Of a DNA stretch of 64,000 bases, positions 8,374 to 16,988 are shown piece after piece (positions within the stretch are counted from its first letter, which is position 1; each line of letters starts with the position of its first letter). Both the position numbers and the translations under genes were made by a program. The notes under the pieces are model-generated. The model saw only the letters and a list, made by a program, of their open reading frames with translations. It did not search any database and had not been told where the DNA came from. Origin of the DNA: JADGHE01 sp035716025 (lineage in GTDB: Bacteria > Pseudomonadota > Alphaproteobacteria > Rhizobiales > Xanthobacteraceae); NCBI GenBank assembly GCA_035716025.1, contig DASTKH010000041.1, positions 238,228-302,227 on the forward strand, read 5' to 3'.

Positions 8374-9249
8374 TCAAGCCGCGGTCGTGGCTTTGCGATC
8401 TCCGGCGCGGATGCGCTCGAGCACGGGCCGGAGATAACCCAGGAAGCGCTGGGGGTGCTCGCTCATGGGAAAGTGGCCGAGGCCCTTCATGATCGTCACC
8501 TCGCAGCCCGGCACGCGCCGCCCGATCTCCAGAGTATCCGCCGGGGAGGAGGAATAGTCGTATTCCCCGGTGAGGAGATAGAGCGGGCAGCGGCGGGTGT
8601 CGATCTTCTCCAGCCGGTCGCGGATATCCCCGTCCACCTTGTAAAAATACAGGTCGCCCTTGAACACGCCGGGGCCGCTCTGCATGTAGTGCCAGAGCGT
8701 CTCCCAACGGTCGGCGGAGGGCGCATCCGGGCCGATCAGTCCGGAGACCACGCCGGCCGAGACCATACCGCCGTCGACATCGGGGCGGTGCAGCCAGCTC
8801 ACGTCGTAATAGGGTTCGGTGTGGGCGGCCGATTGCAGCCCGATCAGCGCGCGGAAGCGCTCCGGACATTCGAGCGCGAGATGCAGCACGACGCGCCCGC
8901 CGATCGAGCACCCCATCACCGCTGGGCTTGCCAGTTCCAGGGCTTCTGCGACCTCCAGGATCATGTCGACATAGCTTCGCGCGGTGAGCCGATAATCCTC
9001 GTCCTGCCAGCCGGCCGGTGGGGACGACTTCCCATGCCAGGGAAAGTCGAAGGCGATGACTCGGAAGTCGCGCGTAATGGTCGGGTCGGTCAGGACGGCG
9101 CGATACTGGCGAGTGTCGGACCCTGCCGTATGCAGGCAAAGAAGGGGAATGCCCTGGCCGGCCTCTTCGACGTAAAGCCGATGCGGTCGGCCGAGGAGGT
9201 CGAGCCGCAGATAACGGCCTGCGATCGGTTCGAACGTGGCCCGCGTCAT
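8374..9249 (-). CDS. Alpha/beta-fold hydrolase
   Basis: 291 residues with a complete catalytic triad pattern: nucleophile Ser115 in GCSIGG, an acid in GEYDYSSSP (about 236) and His in GLGHFPMSEHP near the C-terminus. The oxyanion region is LHTAGSDTRQYR. No signal peptide is present, so it is cytoplasmic. The ATG at 9249 has GGGAGG upstream and overlaps the stop of the SCP2-like gene by the sequence ATGA, so translation of the two is probably coupled. The substrate (ester, lactone or C-C bond) cannot be assigned. The partner suggests a hydrophobic acyl or sterol-like ligand, which is inference. Confidence 0.86.
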   Translation of the reverse strand: MTRATFEPIAGRYLRLDLLGRPHRLYVEEAGQGIPLLCLHTAGSDTRQYRAVLTDPTITRDFRVIAFDFPWHGKSSPPAGWQDEDYRLTARSYVDMILEVAEALELASPAVMGCSIGGRVVLHLALECPERFRALIGLQSAAHTEPYYDVSWLHRPDVDGGMVSAGVVSGLIGPDAPSADRWETLWHYMQSGPGVFKGDLYFYKVDGDIRDRLEKIDTRRCPLYLLTGEYDYSSSPADTLEIGRRVPGCEVTIMKGLGHFPMSEHPQRFLGYLRPVLERIRAGDRKATTAA

Positions 9250-9611
9250 GCCCCCTCCCTGCGGCGCAACTTTGCCAAAACGTCCTTGAAGTAGAGCAGG
9301 TTGGCCATCAGCGGATGGAGGTCGCCTTCCATCCTGAGCAGTTTCTTGCGTTGCAGCGCGAAAATGTCGGTGAAACCGGGCGGGGGCCGTGCGGCAAGGA
9401 ACTTCTCCCAGGCCTCGCGCGGGGCCCGCAGCGCGAACGTAAAGTCCGCCATCAGCAACGGCCCGCGGCCCACCTCCGTCACCGCGCCGCGGTCGATCCG
9501 CACCAGCGTTTCTTCTTCCCCGCATCCGAGCAGCATGGTGGCGCTGACATAGCGCCCGCGCCGCACCAGCGCGTCGTCGGCATTCACCCGTTCCGCCAGT
9601 CGCTCGAACAA
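9246..9611 (-). CDS. SCP2 sterol-binding-domain-like small protein
   Basis: 121 residues if translation starts at a TTG at 9611, which has GGGAGG six bases upstream. A GTG at 9617 is the alternative; no ATG is suitably placed. The sequence resembles the SCP2 hydrophobic-ligand-binding fold: VLIRID-type strand here as TLVRIDRGAV, then GPLLMADFTFALRAPREAWE, and a C-terminal helix LHPLMANLLYFKDVLAKLRR, a typical end for SCP2-like proteins. It overlaps the downstream hydrolase start by four bases. The likely role is binding or presenting a lipid-like substrate to that hydrolase. The family call rests on overall pattern rather than a single diagnostic residue. Confidence 0.68.
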   Translation of the reverse strand: MFERLAERVNADDALVRRGRYVSATMLLGCGEEETLVRIDRGAVTEVGRGPLLMADFTFALRAPREAWEKFLAARPPPGFTDIFALQRKKLLRMEGDLHPLMANLLYFKDVLAKLRRREGA

Positions 9612-9782
9612 GGCCACCCTCCCGTGCCGGAGGCTATTGAGTCCATCTGCGGCTTCCCCGGTCAAGCCGATGCAGCAGGGGTACGATTGAGGTTGCTGGA
9701 CGCCGCCGGGGTCTGCTAGCCGTGGGCGCGACCGATGCGCCGCCGAAAAGGCCGCAGTGCGCGAGGGGGGAAGAGGATCTCG

Positions 9783-10814
9783 ATGCGCAGCGTGCTGCGG
9801 ACCCTGTTCTGTTTCTTCGATCAAAGGATCGGGTGGAACCGGGTCGGGTTCTTTGTCAGCATTTCGATCATCGCAGTCGCCGCGAGCGTCCTGTTCGGAA
9901 TGCTGCGCGAGATCGACTTCGCAGAGGTCGTCGACGCGCTGTATGCGATCGATCCCACCCATGTGCTTTTCGCCGGCTTGTTTGTCGCGGCCGGATATTT
10001 CACGCTCACCTTCTACGACCTGTTCGCGCTGCGTACGATCGGCCGAGCCGACGTGCCGTACAGGATCGCGGCCCTCGCCGGGTTCACGAGTTATTCGATC
10101 GGCCACAATGTCGGCGCGAGCGTCTTTACCGGCGGCGCCGTGCGCTACCGCATCTATTCGGCGTGGGGTTTGAGCGCGATAGAGGTTGCGAAACTGTGCT
10201 TCGTCGCCGGCCTCACCTTCTGGCTGGGAAATGCCACGGTCCTGGGGCTCGGCTTGAGCCTCGTGCCCCAGGCGGCGAGCGCGATCGACCGGCTGCCGCC
10301 CTGGGCGAACCGGATCGTGGCGCTGCTCACGCTCGGCGCGCTCGTGGGTTATGTGGTCTGGGTGTGGCGCAGGCCGCGAATCGTCGGGCGGAACGGATGG
10401 CAGGTCACGCTGCCGCCCGGCCCCTTGACCTTGCTTCAGATCGGCATCGGTATCGTCGATCTGGCGTGCTGTGCGCTCGCGATGTGGATGCTCCTTCCCG
10501 CAGAGCCGCATATCGGCTTCATCACGCTCGCGATTATTTTCGTCTCCGCGACGCTGCTCGGATTCGCGAGCCACGCTCCGGGCGGGCTCGGCGTCTTTGA
10601 CGCGGCCATGCTGGTCGGCCTGTGGCAATTCGACCGGGAGCAATTGATCGCAGGGCTGCTGCTGTTCCGCTTGCTCTATTACGTTCTTCCCTTCACGCTG
10701 TCGCTTGCCGTCCTCGGGCTGCGCGAACTGACAATCAACCTCGCGCGTCGGCCGCGAGACGGCGCGGAACACCCGAAGGTGCGAGGCAGGCCTTCCGATG
10801 ACGGTCGAGCGTGA
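9783..10814 (+). CDS. YbhN/LPG-synthase-TM family integral membrane protein
   Basis: 343-residue protein with about eight hydrophobic segments, starting MRSVLRTLFCFFDQRIGWNR. The motifs SYSIGHNVGASVFTGGAVRYR and GFASHAPGGLGVFDAAMLVG match the membrane (flippase-like) half of MprF-type lysylphosphatidylglycerol synthases (YbhN/UPF0104). The C-terminal aminoacyl-transferase domain of MprF is absent, so it is not an LPG synthase; lipid translocation is the usual guess. AAGAGGA precedes the ATG at 9783. It overlaps the start of phoR by 17 bases and so is probably the first gene of the phosphate locus transcript. This suggests a link to membrane lipid change in phosphate limitation, but that is inference. 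Confidence 0.82.
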   Translation: MRSVLRTLFCFFDQRIGWNRVGFFVSISIIAVAASVLFGMLREIDFAEVVDALYAIDPTHVLFAGLFVAAGYFTLTFYDLFALRTIGRADVPYRIAALAGFTSYSIGHNVGASVFTGGAVRYRIYSAWGLSAIEVAKLCFVAGLTFWLGNATVLGLGLSLVPQAASAIDRLPPWANRIVALLTLGALVGYVVWVWRRPRIVGRNGWQVTLPPGPLTLLQIGIGIVDLACCALAMWMLLPAEPHIGFITLAIIFVSATLLGFASHAPGGLGVFDAAMLVGLWQFDREQLIAGLLLFRLLYYVLPFTLSLAVLGLRELTINLARRPRDGAEHPKVRGRPSDDGRA

Positions 10815-12114
10815 GCGCGAGCCGCGACCGTCTCTTTCGCCGCAGGCGCGCGGCGCCGCAGCGGCCGCGGCTGCGGCCGCGGTCGCCCTGACTTTGCTTT
10901 GGGCGATGGGCCAGGTTACACTTTTGGGAGCGGGCCTTGCCTTTCTGTTCATCGCAGCCGCTGCGCTCTGGGGCGTGCGCACGGGGGCGGGCGTGCCGGC
11001 CGCGCGGCTCGCGGCCGCAGACGAGGCGCAGCGGCAAGACAGCAGCCGTCGTCTCGTTGCCGGCATCGTCGCTGCGCTACCGGATCCCGCCGTCGCCCTT
11101 GACCGCGACGGGAGAGTGATCGCCTTCAACGAGGCCGCCCGTGCGGTCGCCCCGGCGCTGCGAACCGGCGAGCATGCGCTGCTCGCCCTGCGCAGTCCCC
11201 CGGTGGTGGATGCTGTGCGGCGCTCTCTCGCGAGCGGGGAGCCGCAGCAAGCGGAATTTTCGGAGCGGGTGCCGATCGACCGTTGGTACGAAGCCCATGT
11301 GATCCCGGCCACGCCGACGGCTGAACTCGATCGGGGTCTCTACCTTCTCGTCCTGCACGATCTCACGCCTATGCGCCGCATCGAGGAGATGCGGGCCGAC
11401 TTCGTCGCCAATGCGAGCCACGAATTGCGCACGCCGCTTGCGGCGTTGTCAGGCTTCATCGATACGCTGCAGGGTTCCGCACGTGACGATCCGGACGCGC
11501 GCGAGCGCTTCCTCGCCATCATGCGCGAGCAGGCCCGGCGCATGGCGCGCCTGATCGACGACCTCCTGTCGCTGTCGCGCATCGAGCTTGCCGAGCACAT
11601 CCGGCCCGACACGCCGATCGAGCTGACCGGCGTGTTGCGGCAGGTGGTGGACGGCCTGCAGCCGCTCGCGCGCGAGCGCGGCGTCGACGTCAAGGTCGCG
11701 GCCGAGGCGCCGCTCATCGTGCCGGGCGACCGCGACGAGCTCATCAGGGTTTTCGAAAATCTCGTGGAAAACGCGCTGAAATACGGCGCATCCGGCAAGC
11801 GCGTCGACATCGCAGTCGAGCGCAGTTCGAGCTTGGACGGACCGGAGGCGAAGGTCTTGGTTCGCGACTATGGTCCCGGGATTGCGGCCGAGCACCTGCC
11901 GCGCCTGACGGAACGCTTCTACCGGGTCGACGTCGGCCAGAGCCGCGCCGAAGGCGGCACCGGGCTCGGGCTTGCCCTCGTCAAACATATTCTCGCGCGT
12001 CACCGCGGGCGACTGCAGATCGAGAGCACGCCGGGCCATGGCTCGACCTTTACGGCTCATCTTCCGGCCCTCGCCCGTCCCGGCGATGAAATAAATGATG
12101 AATCAATAAGATAG
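10798..12114 (+). CDS. phoR: Phosphate regulon sensor histidine kinase PhoR
   Basis: 438 residues. Two hydrophobic segments (about 18-34 and 41-60) anchor it in the inner membrane with almost no periplasmic loop, as is usual for PhoR. A PAS-like region spans about 85-190. The HisKA helix carries the phosphoacceptor His208 in NASHELRTPLAALSGF. The ATPase domain has the N box ENLVENALKYG, the G1 box DYGPGI and the G2 box GGTGLGLALVKHI. It should phosphorylate PhoB (16989-17687) when the Pst-PhoU complex reports low phosphate. It overlaps the upstream membrane-protein gene and precedes the Pho box, so it may be transcribed at a basal level apart from pst. Confidence 0.93.
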   Translation: MTVEREREPRPSLSPQARGAAAAAAAAAVALTLLWAMGQVTLLGAGLAFLFIAAAALWGVRTGAGVPAARLAAADEAQRQDSSRRLVAGIVAALPDPAVALDRDGRVIAFNEAARAVAPALRTGEHALLALRSPPVVDAVRRSLASGEPQQAEFSERVPIDRWYEAHVIPATPTAELDRGLYLLVLHDLTPMRRIEEMRADFVANASHELRTPLAALSGFIDTLQGSARDDPDARERFLAIMREQARRMARLIDDLLSLSRIELAEHIRPDTPIELTGVLRQVVDGLQPLARERGVDVKVAAEAPLIVPGDRDELIRVFENLVENALKYGASGKRVDIAVERSSSLDGPEAKVLVRDYGPGIAAEHLPRLTERFYRVDVGQSRAEGGTGLGLALVKHILARHRGRLQIESTPGHGSTFTAHLPALARPGDEINDESIR

Positions 12115-12115
12115 A

Positions 12116-12145
12116 TTGTCACGCCAATGTCATCCGACGGTCATA
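12116..12145 (+). promoter_or_regulatory. Pho box: three 11-base-spaced PhoB repeats upstream of pstS
   Basis: Three direct repeats, TTGTCAC (12116-12122), ATGTCAT (12127-12133) and CGGTCAT (12138-12144), have their GTCA cores exactly 11 bases apart at 12118, 12129 and 12140. The PhoB consensus is CTGTCAT repeated with this period. The site lies just after the phoR stop and about 185 bases before pstS. No convincing -10 was picked out, so the transcription start is not assigned. Confidence 0.8.
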
Positions 12146-12330
12146 GAAGCATGACCTGCGGCAGCTAGGGAAAACGGGTGCGGAGGCGCGATATCCGCCC
12201 GCGGCATGTGCGGAACCGCGGCGCGCGGCGCCTCTTTGTAGCTTGAGTCAAAGCCGCGATCTCCGGCCGCCCGGCCGGACGACCATGCAAGTCGAAGGGC
12301 GAGGCTCTTCGCAGAGACAGGAGAGTGTCT

Positions 12331-13377
12331 ATGAAGCTGTTGGCGACTGTCGTAGGCGCCGGAATGGCCATTGCGAGCGCGGCGTGCGCCGCCAACGCGG
12401 CCGACATTTCCGGTGCAGGCGCGACCTTTCCTTATCCGGTCTACGCCAAATGGGCCGACGCCTATAAGAAGGAAACGGGCGTCGGCGTGAATTACCAATC
12501 GATCGGCTCGGGCGGCGGAATCAAGCAGATTCAGGCCCGGACCGTCACCTTCGGGGCGAGCGATGCGCCGCTGAAAGGCGCGGATCTCGAAAAGCACGGC
12601 CTCGTGCAGTTTCCGATGGTGATGGGCGGGATCGTCCCGGTCGTCAATCTCGAGGGTGTCAAGCCGGGCGCGCTCGTGCTCGATGGCCCGACGCTTGCCA
12701 AGATCTTTCTCGGGGAGATCAAGCGCTGGAACGATGCTGCGATCGCCAAGCTCAATTCGGACCTCAAGCTGCCGGATCGGGCGATCGCGGTCGTGCACCG
12801 TTCCGACGGTTCCGGCACGACCTTCAACTTCGCCTATTACCTCGCCGAGGTCAGCGCGGACTGGAAGTCGAAGGTGGGGGTCGCAACCTCTCTGCAATGG
12901 CCCGTCGGCATCGGCGCCAAAGGCAATGAAGGTGTGGCCAACAACGTCGCCAACACCAACGGGGCGATCGGCTATGTCGAATACGCCTATGCCAAGCAAA
13001 ACAATCTGACCTTCGCCAAAATGATCAACAAGGCCGGCAAGACGGTTGCTCCGACCTCGGAAACCTTCCAGGCCGCGGCAGGCAACGCGGACTGGGCGTC
13101 GCAGCCCGGCTTCGGGGTCATTCTCGCCAACCAGCCCGGCGACAATTCCTGGCCGATGACGGCGGCAACCTGGATCCTGGTCCACAAGCAGCCGCAGGAC
13201 CCGGCGGCCGTGCGCGAGGCACTCAAGTTCTTCGCCTGGGCCTACCGCAACGGCGACAAGATGGCCGAGTCGCTCGATTACGTACCGATGCCCGCTTCGG
13301 TCGTCGAGGCGATTGAGAAAACGTGGTCGTCCGAGATCAAGGATGCCGCCGGCAAGCCGCTCTATGCGGCCATGTAA
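12331..13377 (+). CDS. pstS: Phosphate ABC transporter periplasmic binding protein PstS
   Basis: 348 residues with a Sec leader (MKLLATVVGAGMAIASAACA, then ANAAD). Phosphate-binding loops are all present: GAGATFPYPVYAKW right after the leader, SIGSGGGIKQI, TFGASDAPL and HRSDGSGTTFNF. It captures orthophosphate and delivers it to PstC-PstA. AGGAG lies seven bases before the ATG at 12331; a GTG two codons upstream is ignored. It is the first gene after the three-repeat Pho box and should be strongly induced by PhoB when phosphate is scarce. A stable hairpin follows the stop and may set its level above that of the downstream genes. Confidence 0.97.
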   Translation: MKLLATVVGAGMAIASAACAANAADISGAGATFPYPVYAKWADAYKKETGVGVNYQSIGSGGGIKQIQARTVTFGASDAPLKGADLEKHGLVQFPMVMGGIVPVVNLEGVKPGALVLDGPTLAKIFLGEIKRWNDAAIAKLNSDLKLPDRAIAVVHRSDGSGTTFNFAYYLAEVSADWKSKVGVATSLQWPVGIGAKGNEGVANNVANTNGAIGYVEYAYAKQNNLTFAKMINKAGKTVAPTSETFQAAAGNADWASQPGFGVILANQPGDNSWPMTAATWILVHKQPQDPAAVREALKFFAWAYRNGDKMAESLDYVPMPASVVEAIEKTWSSEIKDAAGKPLYAAM

Positions 13378-13401
13378 GTCGCTTCGACGCTGTGCATAAG
13401 C

Positions 13402-13437
13402 GCAAGGGGAGGGCTTCCGATCACGCCTTCCCCTTGC
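13402..13437 (+). other. Intercistronic hairpin between pstS and pstC
   Basis: GCAAGGGGAGGGC (13402-13414) pairs with GCCTTCCCCTTGC (13425-13437): a 13-base stem with one G-U pair and a 10-base loop, starting 24 bases after the pstS stop. No T tract follows, so it looks more like an mRNA-stabilising or processing element, or a partial attenuator, than a full terminator. Confidence 0.6.
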
Positions 13438-13545
13438 CATGCGGCGGGCATGCGCGAATCTTCGGAGCCCGAAGGGGCCCTCTTGCGGGACTCCCGCGGC
13501 GCACAGCCTCGGCAAATAAGCCCGCCAAGGAGCAGGGAGACGCGG

Positions 13546-14541
13546 TTGACTGACATCGTGCTCGATCCCCGGGCCGCCACGGCGGGGGAGGCGGACCCGC
13601 GCGCTGCGGCGCTGAACCGGCTCCGGCGCGGGGACAATGCGTTCCGCTGGATCACCCGCGTTTCGGCCTTCGGCGTCCTTGTTTTACTGGGCGGCGTCAT
13701 CCTCGCCTTGGCGATCGGGGCTGCCCCCGCCCTCAGCCGCTTCGGTTTCGGATTTCTGACGGACGAGACATGGAACCCCGTGACCGATAGGTTCGGCGCC
13801 GTTGCGCCGATCTACGGCACGCTGGTGACCTCGGTGATCGCCATGGCCATCGCGGTGCCGATCGGACTGATGATCGCGGTTTTTCTCACCGAACTGTGCC
13901 CGGCATGGCTGCGGCGGCCGATCGGCATCGCCATCGAACTGCTCGCCGGCATTCCGTCGATCATCTACGGCATCTGGGGCCTGTTCGTCCTGGCGCCGTT
14001 TCTCCAGCACACCGTGCAGCCCGCCGTGATCGACGCGTTCGCGGGCGTGCCATTCCTGTCGACTTTGTTCGAGGGGCCGCCCTACGGAATCGGCATTCTC
14101 ACGGCGGGTCTTATCCTCGCGATCATGGTGCTGCCGTTCATCACCTCGATTTCCCGGGACGTTTTTGACGCAGTCCCGGCCGTACTCAAGGAGGCGGCCT
14201 ACGGCATGGGTTGCACGACATGGGAAGTGGTGCGGCGCGTGGTGCTGCCCTATGCGCGGGTCGGCGTCATCGGCGGCGTGATGCTCGGGCTCGGGCGCGC
14301 CCTCGGCGAGACGATGGCCGTCACCTTCGTGATCGGCAATGCCCACCGCGTGCCGGCCTCGATCCTCGCCCCCGGCACGACCATCTCCGCGACCATCGCC
14401 AACGAGTTCACGGAAGCGGTCGGCGACCTCTACACCTCGGCGCTGATCGCGCTCGGGCTCATCCTGTTCATCATCACTTTCAGCGTGCTCGCGGTGGCGC
14501 GCTATCTGCTGCAGCGCATTGAGCGCAAGGCGGGAGCTTGA
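13546..14541 (+). CDS. pstC: Phosphate ABC transporter permease PstC
   Basis: 331 residues from a TTG start at 13546 (LTDIVLDPRAAT), which has AGGGAG six bases upstream. An ATG at 13450 gives a 32-residue basic extension without a ribosome-binding site. Six hydrophobic segments are visible, with the BPD_transp_1 EAA region at EAAYGMGCTTWEVVRRVVLP and the signature GRALGETMAVTFVIGNA. IPSIIYGIWGLFVLAP is typical PstC. It forms the inner-membrane channel with PstA. The gap to pstS (168 bases, with a hairpin) contrasts with the tight spacing of the genes that follow. Confidence 0.94.
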   Translation: MTDIVLDPRAATAGEADPRAAALNRLRRGDNAFRWITRVSAFGVLVLLGGVILALAIGAAPALSRFGFGFLTDETWNPVTDRFGAVAPIYGTLVTSVIAMAIAVPIGLMIAVFLTELCPAWLRRPIGIAIELLAGIPSIIYGIWGLFVLAPFLQHTVQPAVIDAFAGVPFLSTLFEGPPYGIGILTAGLILAIMVLPFITSISRDVFDAVPAVLKEAAYGMGCTTWEVVRRVVLPYARVGVIGGVMLGLGRALGETMAVTFVIGNAHRVPASILAPGTTISATIANEFTEAVGDLYTSALIALGLILFIITFSVLAVARYLLQRIERKAGA

Positions 14542-14546
14542 GGTCC

Positions 14547-15389
14547 ATGACGCCGCTCTATCGCCGCCGTGTCCGTCGCAACAGCGTTGCGCTGGGCCTT
14601 GCGTTCGCGGCCACGGCGATCGGACTCGGTGCGCTGGTGTTGATCCTCGCGGTACTGGTGTGGAACGGCGTTGCCGGCCTGTCGGCTGCGGTCTTCACCC
14701 AGACGACACCGCCGCCCGGCGGCGAGGGCGGGCTTCTCAACGCCATCATCGGAAGTCTGCTGATGACCGCGCTTGCGGTGGCGATCGGCACGCCGCTCGG
14801 TATCGCGGCTGGCACCTATATGGCCGAATACGGCCGTTACGAGAAGCTGACCAGCGTCATCCGCTTCATCAACGACATTTTGCTCAGCGCGCCGTCCATT
14901 GTCATCGGCCTGTTCATTTACGAGATCATGGTGGCGCCGATGGGCCACTTTTCCGGCTATGCCGGCGCGATCGCGCTCGCCGTGATCGTCCTGCCAGTCG
15001 TCGTGCGCACGACCGAGGACATGCTCCTGCTCGTCCCGAACCCGCTGCGCGAGGCCGCGGCGGCGCTCGGGATGCCGCGCGCCACGGTGGTCCGCAGAGT
15101 GGCCTACCGTGCCGCGCGGGCCGGCATGCTCACCGGCGTGCTCCTCGCGGTCGCCCGCATATCGGGTGAGACCGCCCCGTTGCTCTTCACGTCGCTTAAC
15201 AACCAGTTCTTCAGTCTCGACATGAATGCGCCGATGGCGAGCTTGCCGGTCATCATCTTCCAGTTCGCCCTTAGCCCGTATCAGGACTGGCAGGAGCTCG
15301 CCTGGACGGGGGCGCTGCTCATCACCGTGGCCGTTCTCGGATTGAGCATCGCCGCTCGCCTCATCGCAGGAGCGAAGAAAACGTCATGA
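14547..15389 (+). CDS. pstA: Phosphate ABC transporter permease PstA
   Basis: 280 residues with six membrane segments and an EAA loop at REAAAALGMPRATVVRRVAY, followed by RISGETAPLLFTSLNNQFFS, a characteristic PstA sequence. The ATG at 14547 is five bases after the pstC stop with GAGG just upstream; an in-frame TTG three codons earlier overlaps pstC and is not preferred. Its stop overlaps the pstB start by the sequence ATGA, indicating coupled translation. It pairs with PstC as the transmembrane channel for phosphate. Confidence 0.95.
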   Translation: MTPLYRRRVRRNSVALGLAFAATAIGLGALVLILAVLVWNGVAGLSAAVFTQTTPPPGGEGGLLNAIIGSLLMTALAVAIGTPLGIAAGTYMAEYGRYEKLTSVIRFINDILLSAPSIVIGLFIYEIMVAPMGHFSGYAGAIALAVIVLPVVVRTTEDMLLLVPNPLREAAAALGMPRATVVRRVAYRAARAGMLTGVLLAVARISGETAPLLFTSLNNQFFSLDMNAPMASLPVIIFQFALSPYQDWQELAWTGALLITVAVLGLSIAARLIAGAKKTS

Positions 15390-16195
15390 CCGTTCCGCAA
15401 CTCACCGTCGCCTCCGACGATCCGATCGACCTGCCGGCGGGCCGCGAGAAGGTGACGATTCGCGATCTCGACTTCTTCTATGACGATTTCCGGGCGCTGA
15501 AGAGCATCTCGCTGCCGCTCTACGAGAACCGCGTGACCGCCTTCATCGGACCCTCGGGCTGCGGCAAATCCACGCTGCTGCGCGTGCTCAACCGCATCTA
15601 CGATCTCTATCCAAAGCAACGCGCCGAAGGCACGGTGCTGCTCGATGGCGAGGACATTCTCTCGCCCAAGCAGGACGTCAATCTTCTGCGCTCGCGGATC
15701 GGCATGGTGTTCCAGAAGCCGACGCCGTTTCCGATGACGATCTACGAGAACATTGCCTTCGGCGTTCGGCTCTACGAGAAGCTTCCGCGCGCGGAACTCG
15801 ACCAGCGCGTCGAGTCCGCCCTGCGGCGCGCGGCGCTGTGGGAGGAGGTCAAGGACAAGCTCAACGCGAGCGGTTTAAGCCTGTCGGGAGGGCAGCAACA
15901 GAGACTCTGCATTGCCCGCACCATCGCGGTGAAGCCGGAGGTGATCCTCCTCGACGAGCCTTGCTCGGCACTCGACCCGATCTCCACCGCCAAGATCGAG
16001 GAGCTGATCGACGAACTGAAGCAGGATTACACAATCGTCATCGTTACCCATAACATGCAGCAGGCGGCGCGTGTCTCCGACTACACGGCGTTCATGTATC
16101 TCGGCGAGCTCATCGAGTTCGACTCCACGAGCCGCATCTTCACGACACCGAGCGACCGACGGACGCAGGATTATATTACAGGCCGCTTCGGGTAA
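15386..16195 (+). CDS. pstB: Phosphate ABC transporter ATPase PstB
   Basis: 269 residues. Walker A GPSGCGKSTLLRVLNR is followed by the PstB-typical NRIYDLYP and the Q-loop GMVFQKPTPFPMTIYENIAF. The signature is SLSGGQQQRLCIART and Walker B VILLDEPCSALDPIS, a hallmark of PstB, with the H-loop VIVTHNMQQAARVSDYTAF. The N-terminus begins within the end of pstA (ATGA overlap). The protein energises phosphate uptake and, with PhoU, takes part in signalling to PhoR. Confidence 0.97.
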   Translation: MTVPQLTVASDDPIDLPAGREKVTIRDLDFFYDDFRALKSISLPLYENRVTAFIGPSGCGKSTLLRVLNRIYDLYPKQRAEGTVLLDGEDILSPKQDVNLLRSRIGMVFQKPTPFPMTIYENIAFGVRLYEKLPRAELDQRVESALRRAALWEEVKDKLNASGLSLSGGQQQRLCIARTIAVKPEVILLDEPCSALDPISTAKIEELIDELKQDYTIVIVTHNMQQAARVSDYTAFMYLGELIEFDSTSRIFTTPSDRRTQDYITGRFG

Positions 16196-16216
16196 GCGCC
16201 GCGGGAGGTTCAAGCC

Positions 16217-16930
16217 ATGAGCGAACACACGATCCGGGCCTTCGACGCCGATCTTCAGGACCTTCAGCGCATGGTCGCCGAGATGGGCGGACGGGCCGAG
16301 AAGCTGATCTCCGATGCGGTTGAGGCGCTGGTGCGGCGGGATGTCCGGCTCGCCCAGGAAGTGATGCTGGCCGACGCGGCGGTCGACGCGCTGGAGCGCG
16401 ACATCGAGGAGAAGGCGATCCTCACCATCGCCCGCCGACAGCCGATGGCTGTGGATTTGCGCGACATCGTCGGCGCGCTGCGCGTCTCGCACGACCTCGA
16501 GCGCATCGGCGACTTCGCCAAGAACATCGCCAAGCGCGTCGTGGCGTTGGGCTCGGAGGTCCGCATCCCCACGGTCATGCGCGGTGTCGAGCACATGGCC
16601 GAACTCGTGCTTGCGGCGCTCAAGAAGGTGCTCGATGCCTATATGCGGCGCGATCTCGATCAGGCCCTGGAGGTCTGGAAGGGCGACGAAGAAATCGATG
16701 CCGTCAACAATTCGCTGTTTCGCGAACTTCTCACCTACATGATGGAGGACCCGCGCAACATCACCTACTGTACGCACCTCCTGTTCTGCGCCAAGAACAT
16801 CGAACGCATGGGCGACCATGCGACCAACATCGCCGAGACGGTGCACTACATGGTCCGCGGCCGCCCGCTCGTGGACGAGCGCCCGAAAGGCGACACGACG
16901 AGCATTACGACCGTGCCGTTCCCAGGATGA
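16217..16930 (+). CDS. phoU: Phosphate transport regulator PhoU
   Basis: 237-residue all-helical protein with two PhoU repeats. The metal-binding helix signature appears twice, as RVSHDLERIGDFAKNIAKR (about residue 93) and as FCAKNIERMGDHATNIAE (about 195). PhoU links Pst transport status to PhoR, keeping the kinase silent when phosphate is plentiful. It follows pstB after 21 bases containing GGGAGGTT as ribosome-binding site, and phoB begins 58 bases later. The C-terminal tail (RPKGDTTSITTVPFPG) is of ordinary length for alphaproteobacterial PhoU. Confidence 0.96.
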   Translation: MSEHTIRAFDADLQDLQRMVAEMGGRAEKLISDAVEALVRRDVRLAQEVMLADAAVDALERDIEEKAILTIARRQPMAVDLRDIVGALRVSHDLERIGDFAKNIAKRVVALGSEVRIPTVMRGVEHMAELVLAALKKVLDAYMRRDLDQALEVWKGDEEIDAVNNSLFRELLTYMMEDPRNITYCTHLLFCAKNIERMGDHATNIAETVHYMVRGRPLVDERPKGDTTSITTVPFPG

Positions 16931-16988
16931 GGACGCGTTTGCGCACCTTTCGGGGCATCCGGTGCCGCATTTTCTGGCAGGAGCCGCC

